From: Clostridiaceae bacterium | GTDB taxonomy: Bacteria > Bacillota > Clostridia > Lachnospirales > Lachnospiraceae | Assembly: GCA_009911305.1 (NCBI GenBank) | Contig: QXXC01000003.1 | Location: 152,786-216,785 of the forward strand | Direction: 5' to 3' | Length of the DNA: 64,000 nt | In this document: positions 9,663 through 19,027 of the stretch, piece by piece | Position numbering within the stretch: position 1 is the first letter of the stretch | Layout: every line of letters begins with the position of its first letter | Program-made: the position numbers and the translations under genes | The notes under the pieces: generated by a model | Told to the model about the DNA's origin: nothing | The model's input: only the letters and a program-made list of their open reading frames with translations | Databases searched by the model: none

Positions 9663-10693
9663 ATCAAACGTTAAGCAGTCTTCGCAAGATTCTTTTGACC
9701 ATGTTTCTGGCTCTGGCCATCGGCGCTCTGTTCATCATCGGCATCGGGGAGAACCCGATCGACGCGTACGGCGCGCTTTTAAAGGGAGCCTTCAGCGGTA
9801 AGCTCCGGCTGGGCACGACGCTGGCCGGTTTTACGCCTCTTCTCCTGACCTCCATCGCATTTGCGGTCGCGGCCAAGGCGGGCGCGTTCAATGTCGGCGT
9901 AGAGGGCGAAGTGTTCCTCGGCGGCATTACGGCGGCCTATATCGGCGTAAACTGGACCTTTCTTCCAAAGCCCTTCCTCTATCTGGCCTGTTTCCTGGGC
10001 GCGATGGCGGTTGCCGCCGTCTGGGCCTATATTCCGGCTGCCTTAAAGGCATATTATGGGGTAAATGAGGTCTGTACCACGATTCTGATGAATACGGTCG
10101 CCCTGTATATCACCTCCTACCTGGTGAGCGGGCCCATGAGCGCGGGAACAGCGAACGCTCAGTCCCTGCCCGTGACAGTGACGCTTCACCAGTTCATGAA
10201 GCCCAGCAGCGCCAATGTGGGCATCCTCATTGCCATCGCGGTGGTGCTGATTGTGATTTACATGCTGAACAAGACGAGCTGGGGCTACAAGATCCGCACA
10301 GTGGGACTGAACCCGAGTCACGCGGATTATGTGGGAATCAGCTCCCGCAGGGTATTTATCAGCGCCATGATGCTGTCCGGCATGCTGGGCGGTATCGCGG
10401 GCTGCATCGAGGTTCTGGGCGTACATGGCTATTTCCTCAACAACTTTGCCACCGGCCTTGGAAGCAACGGCATGCTGGCGTCCCTGATCGTGAAAAACAA
10501 CATGATCTTCACCCCGTTTATGGCCTTCTTTCTGGCCGTCCTAAAGGCGGGCGCGATGGGCATGCAGCAGACCACAGGCGTTCCCAAGGCGCTCGTGGAC
10601 ACCATCACCGCGGTGTTTATCATCATTGCCACCATGGAGACGGCGTTCCAGTTTAAACAGAAAAGAAAGCTTAAGAAGGAGGAGAAGGCATGA
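9659..10693 (+). CDS. Nucleoside ABC transporter permease 1
   Basis: A 344-aa integral membrane permease of the branched-chain amino acid/ribose superfamily (BPD_transp_2). It has about 9-10 hydrophobic helices, the early motif GFTPLLLTSIAFAVAAKAGAFNVGVEGE, which is diagnostic of this permease class, and a central coupling segment around VGLNPSHADYVGIS. It overlaps the ATPase gene by ATGA and the second permease by ATGA, so the three should be translated as a coupled unit. B. subtilis NupP is the closest characterised type known to me. With permease 2 it forms the membrane channel. Confidence 0.92.
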
Positions 10694-11646
10694 ACGCGAT
10701 TATAGAAAATTTTGACAAGATCTTTAATGTGTCACTGATTTATGCAACCTTCCGTTCCGCCACTCCGATCATCTTCGCAGCGCTCTGCGCGGCGATCACG
10801 CAGCAGGCGAATATTTTAAATATCGGCACAGAGGGTATTATGCTGGTCGGCGCATTCACCGCAGTAAGCGTCAGCTACGCGTCCGGAAGCTGGGTTTTAG
10901 GCGTCCTGGCGGCGATGGTGGCCGGCTCCCTGATCGCAATGATCATGGCCCTGGGCCATATCCGCTATAATTCGGAGATCTGCGCCATCGGCATGGGCGT
11001 AAATATGTTTGCAATCGCCATCACGAAGTTCCTGCTCAGCACGATCTTCCACACCAACGGCGCGTTTTCCAACCCGGATATCAAGCCCATCCCAAGGCTT
11101 CATATGCCCTTCCTTGAGAATGTGCCGGTTCTGGGCACGCTTCTCAATGACTGGAGCATCACGGAGTGGTTCGCTATTGTGCTGATCATCCTTTTGCAGT
11201 TTTTCTTCTACAAGACGGTATGGGGCCTGCGCCTGCGCGCGGTAGGCCAGTTCCCGGAGGCGGCCAAGACGGCGGGCATTAAGGTAAATGCAGTGAAATA
11301 TCAGGCCATGCTGATCTCGGGCCTGATCGGCGGACTCGCGGGGGCGCACTTATCCCTGGGATACAGCACGCAGTTCATTGAAAATATGACCAACAACCGG
11401 GGCTTCATGGGCGTGGCGGCTATGTACTTCGGCGGCGCGAATCCGGTGCTCACAGCGCTGGGGTGCCTGCTGTTCGGGTTTGCGGATTCGATCGGGGCGA
11501 GGCTGCAGGCGTATGGAATTCCGTCGCAGTTTGTGCTGATGATGCCGTATATTGTGACGGTTGCGGTGCTGGCGGTTTCGATGATCGCTAAGATGTCGGC
11601 GGATCGGAAGAGGCAGTCTTCGCTGAATGTGGGGGCTGGGAATTAG
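10690..11646 (+). CDS. Nucleoside ABC transporter permease 2
   Basis: A 318-aa permease, the usual partner of the previous protein (NupQ-like). It carries ATPIIFAALCAAITQQANILNIGTEG, the equivalent of the permease signature, and RAVGQFPEAAKTAGI, the coupling helix region. About eight hydrophobic segments are visible. It starts in a 4-base overlap after AAGGAGGAGAAGGC. It is the last gene before a giant palindromic spacer (11674-11907); the nucleoside hydrolase follows 390 bases downstream, so it could be in the same regulon but possibly a different transcript. Confidence 0.92.
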   Translation: MNAIIENFDKIFNVSLIYATFRSATPIIFAALCAAITQQANILNIGTEGIMLVGAFTAVSVSYASGSWVLGVLAAMVAGSLIAMIMALGHIRYNSEICAIGMGVNMFAIAITKFLLSTIFHTNGAFSNPDIKPIPRLHMPFLENVPVLGTLLNDWSITEWFAIVLIILLQFFFYKTVWGLRLRAVGQFPEAAKTAGIKVNAVKYQAMLISGLIGGLAGAHLSLGYSTQFIENMTNNRGFMGVAAMYFGGANPVLTALGCLLFGFADSIGARLQAYGIPSQFVLMMPYIVTVAVLAVSMIAKMSADRKRQSSLNVGAGN

Positions 11647-11673
11647 ACGGAGGATGCTTCTGTGAGGGTCGGC

Positions 11674-11907
11674 GGGGGGATTCGTGAGGGGGCCGCCCGA
11701 AAGCGGCTTCCTATCCAACGGAACCGCGCTTCCGCTCAGAGAAAAGCGCAGCGGTACTAAGCTCGAAAAGACCTCTCTAAGTACCGGCGGTTTTCTATGG
11801 GTTCCTTATGGATAGGAAGCCGCTCCCGGGCTACGTTTCCGCGGGCCGGGGATGTGCCGGGCCGGGCTGGCTGCCCGCTACAGGCGGCCCCCCTCACGAA
11901 TCCCCCC
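11674..11907. repeat. Nested giant palindrome containing palindromic element copy 2
   Basis: The outer arms 11674-11697 and 11883-11907 are a 24-bp inverted repeat with one bulged base. Inside, 11703-11717 and 11809-11823 form a perfect 15-bp repeat, extendable outward with two mismatches. The 121-bp core (11703-11823) is the inverted counterpart of the core at 6507-6644, including the AAAACCGCCGG, GGTCTTTTCGAG and AAGCGCAGCGG segments read on the opposite strand. The right arm ends in CCCCCCAAAAG. It is probably the terminus of the transporter transcript and part of a dispersed repeat family. Confidence 0.8.
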
Positions 11908-12033
11908 AAAAGCATTCTCTACGGAGGTATAACCTGCTTACAGATTACGGTTCTACAGGCATCTGCCTGTCGTAAAATATGAGATTTAAATAATGAAGCA
12001 AAAGCAATAAACATAGAAAAGAGGAAAAATCAT

Positions 12034-12963
12034 ATGGAAAAGAAAAAAATCATCCTGGACTGTGATCCCGGACACGATGACGCGGTGGCGATTATGCTGG
12101 CTGCGAAGAGCGAGAAGCTTGACCTGCTCGGCATTACGGTTGTAGCGGGAAATCAGACGCTTGAGAAGACGCAGGTGAATGCGCGCAATGTCTGCCAGTG
12201 CCTTGGCCTTGATGTTCCGGTTTACGCGGGCTGCGGGCAGCCGATGGTGCGCGAGAAGATGGTGGCGGCGGATATCCACGGCGAGACAGGGCTGGACGGG
12301 CCGGTGTTTGAGCCGCTTACGAAGCCGCTGGAGGAAAAGCACGCCGTGCCGTTTATGATCGATACGCTGATGGGGTCGGATGGGGATATTACGGTGGTTA
12401 CGACCGGACCTATGACGAATCTGGCGATGGCGATGCGGATGGAGCCGCGGATTGTGGAGAAGATAGAACAGATTGTTCTGATGGGCGGCGCTTATACGAA
12501 CGGGAATGTGACGCCGGCGGCGGAGTTTAATATTATTGCGGACGCGGATGCGGCGTATGTGTGCTTTACGAGCGGCCGGCCGATCACGATGGTGGGACTG
12601 GACGTGACGCGCAAGGCCCTGTGCTATCCGGCGGTTGTGGATCGGATGGAGAAGGTGGGCAATAAGGCTTCCAGGCTGTTTGTGGATCTGATGCGGCATT
12701 TCTGTAAGAGCCAGAAGGAGGTATTCGGCTGGGAGGGCGGTCCGCTTCATGATCCCATTACGATTGCGTATCTGATCGATCCCTCGGTTCTGACCGTGAA
12801 GCCCATGCATGCGGAGATTGATATCCGGAGCACACAGTCGTACGGAAGGACGAACTGCGATTATTTTGGGTATCAGAAGCTTGAGCCGACGGCGGATGTG
12901 GCGATTGATATTGATGTGGAGAAATTCTGGGATATCATTGAGGACGGGCTGCGCAGATATTAG
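12034..12963 (+). CDS. Inosine/uridine-preferring nucleoside hydrolase
   Basis: A 309-aa enzyme hydrolysing the N-glycosidic bond of ribonucleosides to a free base and ribose. The N-terminal metal-site motif DCDPGHDDA (residues 9-17) is complete, with the calcium-binding aspartates. TTGPMTNLAMA, IVLMGGAY, AEFNIIADADAAYV and GLDVTRKAL are further family signatures. Length matches the family. The start follows AGAGGAAAAATCAT. Downstream of a nucleoside importer and upstream of a PfkB sugar kinase, it probably supplies the catabolic step that turns imported nucleosides into base plus ribose. Base preference cannot be predicted. Confidence 0.92.
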   Translation: MEKKKIILDCDPGHDDAVAIMLAAKSEKLDLLGITVVAGNQTLEKTQVNARNVCQCLGLDVPVYAGCGQPMVREKMVAADIHGETGLDGPVFEPLTKPLEEKHAVPFMIDTLMGSDGDITVVTTGPMTNLAMAMRMEPRIVEKIEQIVLMGGAYTNGNVTPAAEFNIIADADAAYVCFTSGRPITMVGLDVTRKALCYPAVVDRMEKVGNKASRLFVDLMRHFCKSQKEVFGWEGGPLHDPITIAYLIDPSVLTVKPMHAEIDIRSTQSYGRTNCDYFGYQKLEPTADVAIDIDVEKFWDIIEDGLRRY

Positions 12964-13061
12964 AGCCTGCAGATGGCAAAACAGGCGGTTCTGACCGTCT
13001 GATTATTGGCTGGATAGAATCACAACAGGTGCGAAGGCAGCAGAAAGGGGAGACGGATGTC

Positions 13062-14348
13062 TTGAGAGAGCTGGATGAGGTTCTTAAGGAGAACCAGGAG
13101 GTGTATATTGAAGCGTTAAAGAGCCTGCTTGCCATAGACACCCATGATATCGGCCACGGCATTCAGGGCGGGCTTGAACGGGAAGGGCAGGAGTATATGG
13201 CAGAGCTCCTCTCCTCCATGGGGGCGGAGGTGATCCGGGATCCCATGCGGGAGGAGACGATCCGGGAATGCTTTGAGCGGTATCAGGAGGGCAATCTGGG
13301 GCATAATCAGGAAAACCGCTTTAATGTATACGGGACCTTTAAGGGAAAGGCGGGAGGCAGAAGCCTTTTGTTTAACGGGCATATGGATGTGATGCCGGCC
13401 GATGAGGCAGAGGGCTGGACTTCGCCTCCGTTTCAGCCTGAAATCCGGGACGGGCGGCTGTACGGCCGCGGCGCGGCAGATATGAAGGCCGGGCTGATGG
13501 CTTCGGCGATGGCAGTGCGGCTTTTAAAGGATGCGGGCTGCGAGCTGCCGGGAGATGTGATCATTACCTCTGTGTGCGACGAGGAGGGCGGCGGAAACGG
13601 CTCCATGCAGGCCGTGATGAGCGGTCTTAGGGCGGACGGGGCCGTAAACTGCGAGCCCACGGACGACAAGCTGATTCTTGCGCATATGGGGTGGGTATTT
13701 TTTAAGGTGGATTTTGAGGGAAAGGCCTGCCATTCCGGCGAGAAGAAGAACGGCGTGAGCGCGATTGAAAAGGCAGTCAAGGTGATGGGGGCGCTGAACG
13801 AGATGGAGCATACATGGCTTCTGACGTATAAGCACGCGCTTTTGCCGGCGCCCAGCTTGAATATCGGCGTGATTTCAGGCGGAGAGGCCGGATCAACCGT
13901 GGCAGGGGAGTGCAGCTTTTCCACATGCGTGCATTATCTGCCTGGCCTGATGGATCAGGCTCAGGTCGTGCGGGAGTTTACAGAGACCGTGGAGCGCGCC
14001 GCAAAGTCGGATCCGTGGCTGGAGAGCCATCCGCCGGTCATTTCCATTTACCAGACCGGGAAGGGCTTTGAGATGGAGGAAGCGCATCCGCTGGTGGACA
14101 CGATGAAACGCGTGTATGGGGAGACAAAGGGGACGGACATCCGGGTGTGCGGTTCGCCTTTTGGCTGCGATTCCAGGCTGTGGCGCAACATTGCCGGGAT
14201 TCCGGTTATCCAGTTCGGCCCCGGCCGCGGTTTTGAGTGCCATGCAGTGGATGAGTGGGTCAGTGTGGAGAGCTATCTGGAAGCGATCCTGATTTATGCA
14301 AAGCTGATCCTGGAATGGGGAAAAGGCTGTAACGGTTCAGAGCGATAG
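13062..14348 (+). CDS. M20 family metallohydrolase (ArgE/DapE type), 428 aa
   Basis: A zinc-dependent amidohydrolase or peptidase. Metal-ligand motifs are present: NGHMDVMP (His/Asp), YGRGAADMKAGL (bridging Asp), CDEEGGGNGS (catalytic and ligand Glu), a Glu in NCEPTDD, and a C-terminal FECHAVDEWV His. The dimerisation lid domain lies in the middle. TTG 13062 is chosen because AAAGGGGAG lies 9 bases upstream; GTG 13029 has no ribosome site. The family deacylates or cleaves small N-acyl amino acids, dipeptides or carbamoyl compounds. It lies between the nucleoside hydrolase and a GATase-like gene, so the substrate may come from nucleobase degradation, but this is inference only. Confidence 0.85.
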   Translation: MRELDEVLKENQEVYIEALKSLLAIDTHDIGHGIQGGLEREGQEYMAELLSSMGAEVIRDPMREETIRECFERYQEGNLGHNQENRFNVYGTFKGKAGGRSLLFNGHMDVMPADEAEGWTSPPFQPEIRDGRLYGRGAADMKAGLMASAMAVRLLKDAGCELPGDVIITSVCDEEGGGNGSMQAVMSGLRADGAVNCEPTDDKLILAHMGWVFFKVDFEGKACHSGEKKNGVSAIEKAVKVMGALNEMEHTWLLTYKHALLPAPSLNIGVISGGEAGSTVAGECSFSTCVHYLPGLMDQAQVVREFTETVERAAKSDPWLESHPPVISIYQTGKGFEMEEAHPLVDTMKRVYGETKGTDIRVCGSPFGCDSRLWRNIAGIPVIQFGPGRGFECHAVDEWVSVESYLEAILIYAKLILEWGKGCNGSER

Positions 14349-14402
14349 AACTGCGCAACCCATGGATGCGCAATCTTATATAATATTAGGAAGGAGATAA
14401 CA

Positions 14403-15149
14403 ATGAGCAGAAAGATATTATTGGCGGGCGAGTCCTGGATGAGCTATACCACACATGTGAAGGGGTTTGATTCATTTTATACATCAACGTATGAGACAGG
14501 GGAGAAGTGGCTGAAGGAGGCGCTCACAGCGGGCGGCTATGAGGTTGTGTTCCTGCCGAACCACCTGGCAAATGAGGAATTTCCGTTTACCATGGAGGAG
14601 TTAAAGCAGTATGATCTGGTGATTTTATCGGATATCGGCGCAAATACGCTGCTCCTGCCGGGCGCGACGTTTACAAGAAGCGAGAAACGGCCGAACCGCT
14701 GCAACCTGATCCGCGATTATGTGCTGGACGGCGGCGCGCTGTTGATGGTAGGCGGATATCTGACGTTCTCCGGCGTGGATGCAAAGGGAAAATGGCACGA
14801 TACGGCGGTGCAGGAGGTTCTTCCGGTGGAGGTCCTGACGGTGGATGACAGGATGGAGCACTGTGAGGGCGTAACCCCTGTCACCGTGGCGGATCATGAG
14901 GCGCTGGCCGGGATTCCTGCCGGGTGGCCGGATGTGCTGGGATATAATAAGGTGCTTGCAAAGCCTGAGGCTTCGGTACCGGTTACAGTGGAGGGCGATC
15001 CGTTTATCGCGTTTGCGGAGTACGGCAAGGGCAGAAGCGGAGTTGTCACAACAGACTGTGCGCCGCACTGGGCCCCGCCGGAATTCTGTGAGTGGGAGCA
15101 TTATAATAAGCTGTGGCAGAATATCGCCGGATGGCTGATCGGGAAATAA
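14403..15149 (+). CDS. GATase1-like protein (PF07090 type)
   Basis: A 248-aa cytoplasmic protein with a glutamine-amidotransferase-like fold. It contains ILLAGESWMSY at the N-terminus, TYETGEKWLKEAL, YDLVILSDIGANTLLLP, RDYVLDGGALLMVGGYLTFSG and GRSGVVTTDCAPHWAP, which I recognise as the COG5426/PF07090 pattern. No classical GATase nucleophile-elbow Cys is obvious, so catalysis is uncertain. The ATG follows AGGAAGGAGATAACA. Homologues commonly sit beside sugar or nucleoside catabolic genes. It lies between two M20 hydrolases in the nucleoside gene group; its function is not known. Confidence 0.75.
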   Translation: MSRKILLAGESWMSYTTHVKGFDSFYTSTYETGEKWLKEALTAGGYEVVFLPNHLANEEFPFTMEELKQYDLVILSDIGANTLLLPGATFTRSEKRPNRCNLIRDYVLDGGALLMVGGYLTFSGVDAKGKWHDTAVQEVLPVEVLTVDDRMEHCEGVTPVTVADHEALAGIPAGWPDVLGYNKVLAKPEASVPVTVEGDPFIAFAEYGKGRSGVVTTDCAPHWAPPEFCEWEHYNKLWQNIAGWLIGK

Positions 15150-15197
15150 GGCGCTGCTTTTTTAGAAAACCGGTGAAGTCAGACGGGGGGATGAGGA

Positions 15198-16388
15198 ATG
15201 AAGGACGCCGTTGATTTTTTAAAGGCGCTTCTGGCGGTTCCGAGCGTAAACGGCCGGGACGACGAGGGGCAGGCCGCGGAATTTTTGTGCGGTTTCTTTC
15301 GCGAAGCGGGCCTTGAGGCCAGGGTTCAGAGGATCGATGGAACCCATGCCAATGTGCTGGCTGTCCTTGAGGGAGAGGATAAGACAAACGATTTCGTCTG
15401 GAACGGCCATCTGGACACGGTTCCGTACGGAAAACCGGAGGAGTGGGACAGTGATCCGGCGGTTCCCTGCGAGAGGGACGGTTTCCTCTATGCAAGGGGG
15501 GCCAGCGATATGAAGGGCGGCCTGGCGGCCATGGCCTACGCTCTGTGCGCGTTTAAGCGCTCCGGGAAACGGGTTCCGGTTACGATCCGTTTTATCGGTA
15601 CCTGCGATGAGGAAAAGGGCGGCCTGGGCGCGGAGGCGGTTTTGAAGGAACAGCTTTTGGGAAAACCCTGCGGGATCCTGATCGGGGAGCCCACGGGGTG
15701 CCTGGCCGGCGTGGCCCAGAAGGGGTGCCTGTGGCTGGAGATCCGGGCGCAGGGCCGCACGAGCCACGGCGCGTATCCGGGAGAGGGATGCAATGCCGTC
15801 GAGCAGGGCGCGGCGCTTGCCGGGCGGATCGGTGATTATGTCAGAGGGTACGCGCATCCGGTCCTTGGATCGTCCACGGCCCAGATCACCCGGATTTCCG
15901 GGGGGATCGCGCCGAATATGACGCCGGACGCCTGCACGATTCTGATGGATATACGCATGGTTCCGGGATTGACGGCCGATATGGTTCTTTTAAAGGCCAG
16001 GGAGCTTTTGGAGGAGCAAAACAGGCAGAGAGAGCAGGCGGCAGGCGGCGAAGCCTGCCCGGCCGCGGAGTTTAGGGCGGATTTTTCCGTTTTGAACAGC
16101 AGGAGGGCTGTGGAGATCGCCCCGGATCACGGGATGGCTGCATGCCTGCGGGAAAGCCTGGCGGCCCGGGGCATGGATACAGGGCTTACGGGAATCAATT
16201 ATTTTACGGACGCCTCTGTTCTTGCCCAGGACGATATGGAGCTCCCGGTTCTGCTCTTTGGGCCGGGCGAGCCGGATATGGCCCATAAGCCGAATGAGCG
16301 CTTAAGCCTGGACAGATTCCGGCAGTCGATCCGGATCTATATGGATTTGATTGAAAATGGGTTTGGCAGCGCCGGAGGGGCCTCATGA
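15198..16388 (+). CDS. M20 family metallohydrolase (ArgE/DapE type), 396 aa
   Basis: A second, distinct M20 enzyme. Motifs include WNGHLDTVPYG, YARGASDMKGGLAAM, GTCDEEKGGLGA, GEPTG and a C-terminal GPGEPDMAHKPNE with the last metal-ligand His. A lid domain spans about residues 175-295. The ATG follows GGGGGGATGAGGA. Its final four bases overlap the LacI-type gene (ATGA), so it is translationally coupled to the regulator. The two M20 proteins of the cluster are too divergent to be a recent duplication. Possible substrates include N-acyl amino acids and ureido or carbamoyl compounds. Confidence 0.87.
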   Translation: MKDAVDFLKALLAVPSVNGRDDEGQAAEFLCGFFREAGLEARVQRIDGTHANVLAVLEGEDKTNDFVWNGHLDTVPYGKPEEWDSDPAVPCERDGFLYARGASDMKGGLAAMAYALCAFKRSGKRVPVTIRFIGTCDEEKGGLGAEAVLKEQLLGKPCGILIGEPTGCLAGVAQKGCLWLEIRAQGRTSHGAYPGEGCNAVEQGAALAGRIGDYVRGYAHPVLGSSTAQITRISGGIAPNMTPDACTILMDIRMVPGLTADMVLLKARELLEEQNRQREQAAGGEACPAAEFRADFSVLNSRRAVEIAPDHGMAACLRESLAARGMDTGLTGINYFTDASVLAQDDMELPVLLFGPGEPDMAHKPNERLSLDRFRQSIRIYMDLIENGFGSAGGAS

Positions 16389-17551
16389 GGGCGACGATAA
16401 AGGATATCGCGGTCGCCACAGGCTTTTCTGTGACGACCATCTCTCTGGTCCTCAACGGAAAGGCCCATAAGATTTCGGATGAGACGAAAAAAAGGATTCT
16501 CGACACGGCGGAGCAGATGCATTACCGCCCGAACCAGCTCGCGGTCAGTCTGGTAAAAAAGAGGAGCAAAACCATAGGGCTGATTGTCCCGGATATTGCC
16601 AATGTCTATTTTGCCAATATGGCCAGAGGGGTTGACGAGGCGTGCCGGGAGCACGGCTTTACGGTGATTCTGTGCAACACGAATGAGAGCCATGATCGGG
16701 ATATGGAATATATCAATATGCTCGCCGATAAGGGAGCGGACGGGATTCTCTACATCATGGCAAAGGACAGCACGCAGGAGATGGGGCTTGAGGCTGTGGA
16801 GCTCATGGAGGAGCTTAAGATGCCGTATGTCATCCTGGATCGGCTGATAGAGGCAAGGTATCCGGGGATCGCGACGGATCATGAGACAGGGGGATATCTC
16901 GCGGCCAGCCATCTGATTCGTCTGGGGCACAGGAAGCTTGCCTGTGTCACAGGGCCGATCGGGACGCTGGCTGATTCCCAGCGCAGGCTCAGGGGGTTTC
17001 TGTGCGCGCTGAGAGAGTGGGAGATCCCTGTCCGCATGGAGCTGATCTGTGAGGGAAGCTTCACGCCCGAGGGCGGGGCCGCGGCGGTGGATGAGCTGAT
17101 GAACTATGAATTTACGGCGATTTTTGCCTGTAATGACGCATCGGCCTACGGTGTGTGCAGAAGGCTTAAGGAATATGGAAAACGGGTTCCGGAGGATGTA
17201 TCGGTCGTCGGCTACGATGACGTGCTGTATGCCGAGATGCTGGAGGTCCCGCTGACCACGGTGCGCCAGAAGGTGTATGCAATGGGCATGGAAGCGGTGC
17301 GCCGCCTGACAGCCCTGATCCGGCAGGAGAGCGCGATGGAACGCTCCATTATATTTGAACCGGAACTGATTGTACGAAACAGTACGGCCAGGGTATACGA
17401 AGCGGCTTTTTCGCGGGCCGGGGGCGTTACGGCCGGCCGGGGTGCTGAGCATGCTGCGGTTCAAAGCCCGGCTGAGCATGCTTCAGACACGATCAAGGGG
17501 GGAGAAGCACAGCCGGGGGATTGTATACCGTCAAGGAGGGGAGAGCATTGA
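16385..17551 (+). CDS. LacI-family transcription regulator
   Basis: A 388-aa regulator. The N-terminal HTH (IKDIAVATGFSVTTISLVLNGK) and hinge are followed by a periplasmic-binding-like effector domain: IGLIVPDIANVYFANMARGVDEA, YVILDRLI, HLIRLGHRKLACVTGP, AIFACNDASAYGV, VSVVGYDDVLYAEML and TTVRQKVYAMG. The tail from about residue 345 is an unusual Ala/Gly-rich extension of about 40 residues that is probably disordered. The gene is embedded in the nucleoside cluster, overlapping both neighbours by 4 bases. It probably represses this cluster and responds to ribose or a nucleoside, but I could not pick out its operator. Confidence 0.9.
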   Translation: MRATIKDIAVATGFSVTTISLVLNGKAHKISDETKKRILDTAEQMHYRPNQLAVSLVKKRSKTIGLIVPDIANVYFANMARGVDEACREHGFTVILCNTNESHDRDMEYINMLADKGADGILYIMAKDSTQEMGLEAVELMEELKMPYVILDRLIEARYPGIATDHETGGYLAASHLIRLGHRKLACVTGPIGTLADSQRRLRGFLCALREWEIPVRMELICEGSFTPEGGAAAVDELMNYEFTAIFACNDASAYGVCRRLKEYGKRVPEDVSVVGYDDVLYAEMLEVPLTTVRQKVYAMGMEAVRRLTALIRQESAMERSIIFEPELIVRNSTARVYEAAFSRAGGVTAGRGAEHAAVQSPAEHASDTIKGGEAQPGDCIPSRRGEH

Positions 17552-18513
17552 ACATATTGAATTTCGGTTCGCTGAATATTGATTACACGTACCAGGTGGA
17601 TCACTTTGTGAGGGCAGGGGAGACGAGCTCCTCAAAATCCCTCTCCGTATTCAGCGGGGGAAAGGGACTGAACCAGTCAATCGCATTGAGCCGCGCGGGC
17701 GCCAATGTCTGGCATGCCGGGGCGGTGGGAAAGGAGGACGGGGCATTCCTCATTGAGGAGCTCTCGGCGGCAGGCGTGCATACGGAATTTATTTCCCATA
17801 CAGAGGGAAAAACGGGCCACGCCATTATCCAGAAGGATCCGTCCGGCCAAAACTGCATTCTTCTCTATGGGGGCGCCAACCAGGAGATAGGAAAAGAGCT
17901 GGTGGACAGGGTGATGGAGCGCTTTGAGGAGGGCGATTTCCTGATTCTCCAGAATGAGATCAGCGAGACTGCCTATATCATGGAAAAGGCCCATCAAAAG
18001 GGCATGCGGATCGTTCTCAACCCGTCGCCCATGGATGAGAAGATCGCTTCGTATCCCCTTTCGTATGTGGACTACTTTCTGCTGAACGAGATTGAGGCAT
18101 TGGATCTGTGCAGGGAGCCCGCGGGGGAGGCCGGCGCAGAAGAGAACGATATTTCCAGTGAGGAAGCCGCAGCGCCGGTGGACGGAGACGGGGCGGCTGA
18201 TGCAGAGCGGCTGATGGAGCGGCTGACAGAGCGGTTTCCGAATGCAAGGATTGTGCTGACGCTTGGATCCGGCGGCTCGGTTTACCGGGATGCGGACGGA
18301 ATGATCCGCCAGGGCATCTACAAGGTTCCGGTTGTGGATACCACGGCGGCAGGCGATACGTTTACCGGATATTTCATTGGCGGGCTGCAGCGGGGCGAAA
18401 CGCCTCAGGAAGCCCTGGAGCATGCCGCCAAAGCGGCCGCTATTGCAGTATCCCGCGCCGGGGCCGCGCCGTCCGTACCGCTGCGGGAGGAAGTGGAGAA
18501 CTTTCCGGGGTGA
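17548..18513 (+). CDS. PfkB-family sugar kinase (ribokinase-like)
   Basis: A 321-aa kinase. It has the N-terminal FGSLNIDYTYQVDHF sugar-binding motif, the FSGGKGLNQSIALSRAGA glycine motif that in ribokinase contacts ribose, HAIIQKDPSGQN, VLTLGSGGSVYR and the PfkB signature 2 VVDTTAAGDTFTGYF with the catalytic Asp. TTG 17548 is chosen because AAGGAGGGG lies about 8 bases upstream; it overlaps the LacI stop as TTGA. A low-complexity acidic insert (about residues 190-215) interrupts the usual fold. Placed after nucleoside uptake and hydrolysis, it most likely phosphorylates the released ribose. Confidence 0.88.
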   Translation: MNILNFGSLNIDYTYQVDHFVRAGETSSSKSLSVFSGGKGLNQSIALSRAGANVWHAGAVGKEDGAFLIEELSAAGVHTEFISHTEGKTGHAIIQKDPSGQNCILLYGGANQEIGKELVDRVMERFEEGDFLILQNEISETAYIMEKAHQKGMRIVLNPSPMDEKIASYPLSYVDYFLLNEIEALDLCREPAGEAGAEENDISSEEAAAPVDGDGAADAERLMERLTERFPNARIVLTLGSGGSVYRDADGMIRQGIYKVPVVDTTAAGDTFTGYFIGGLQRGETPQEALEHAAKAAAIAVSRAGAAPSVPLREEVENFPG

Positions 18514-18703
18514 GTTCAGGCAGGTTTTAATCAGGTACAGGCCGGCCCTCCTGCGATATGTTGGGCCGGCCTTTTTGCAGGTCTGCGTAAGCATAAACCG
18601 CATGAAGCCTGCGCAGGCCGCTTTTTTGAATGGTCGCTTAATTTGCTGAAATGCATATAAAATAGTACCTGAAAAAAATATTGTTCTGAATATTAAAAAA
18701 AAC

Positions 18704-18731
18704 TTGACAAACAGGAAAAGTGTGGTAAAAT
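18704..18731 (+). promoter_or_regulatory. Promoter of tRNA-Leu
   Basis: TTGACA (18704-18709), a 16-bp spacer and TAAAAT (18726-18731) lie about 58 bases upstream of the mature tRNA 5' end. Confidence 0.7.
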
Positions 18732-18789
18732 AAAGGAGTAAGAACGAGAGAGAGCAACAGACAAGACAAGCTCAGACATCTCGTGAAAC

Positions 18790-18873
18790 GCAGAAGTGGC
18801 GGAATTGGCAGACGCGCACGGTTCAGGTCCGTGTGAGAGCAATCTCATGAGGGTTCAAGTCCCTTCTTCTGCA
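18790..18873 (+). tRNA. tRNA-Leu (anticodon CAG)
   Basis: An 84-nt class II tRNA. The acceptor stem GCAGAAG pairs with CTTCTGC. A D-arm with AATTGGCAGA, the anticodon loop TTCAGGT within a GCACGG/CCGTGT stem (anticodon CAG, reading CUG), a long variable arm and a T-arm with GGTTCAAGT follow. The 3' CCA is not encoded. It is followed at once by a strong terminator. Confidence 0.95.
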
Positions 18874-18878
18874 TGAAC

Positions 18879-18915
18879 AAAAAGCCCTGATACCCGATTG
18901 GTATCAGGGCTTTTT
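18879..18915 (+). terminator. tRNA-Leu terminator
   Basis: A perfect 16-bp stem (AAAAAGCCCTGATACC and its complement) with a 5-nt loop, ending in T5. Confidence 0.9.
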
Positions 18916-18952
18916 GGGTAAAATGGTAACAGCTTATCATGGCCCGAATACT

Positions 18953-18979
18953 CCGGAGCATGTTTCAAACATGCTCCGG
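18953..18979. repeat. Perfect GAGCATGTT hairpin of a dispersed palindrome family
   Basis: CCGGAGCATGTT-TCA-AACATGCTCCGG is a perfect 12-bp dyad upstream of sufC. Variants recur in at least eight other intergenic sites in this window. Confidence 0.75.
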
Positions 18980-19027
18980 GCATATGTCCGAAGGGGTATT
19001 TTTTATAAGAGGCAAAGGAGGAACGTC

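Noticed and set aside
16337..17479. Long open frame on the minus strand opposite the LacI gene
   Set aside because: Opposite-strand openness is common in these GC-rich genes. There is no ribosome site, and the product is low-complexity Arg/Pro/His-rich.
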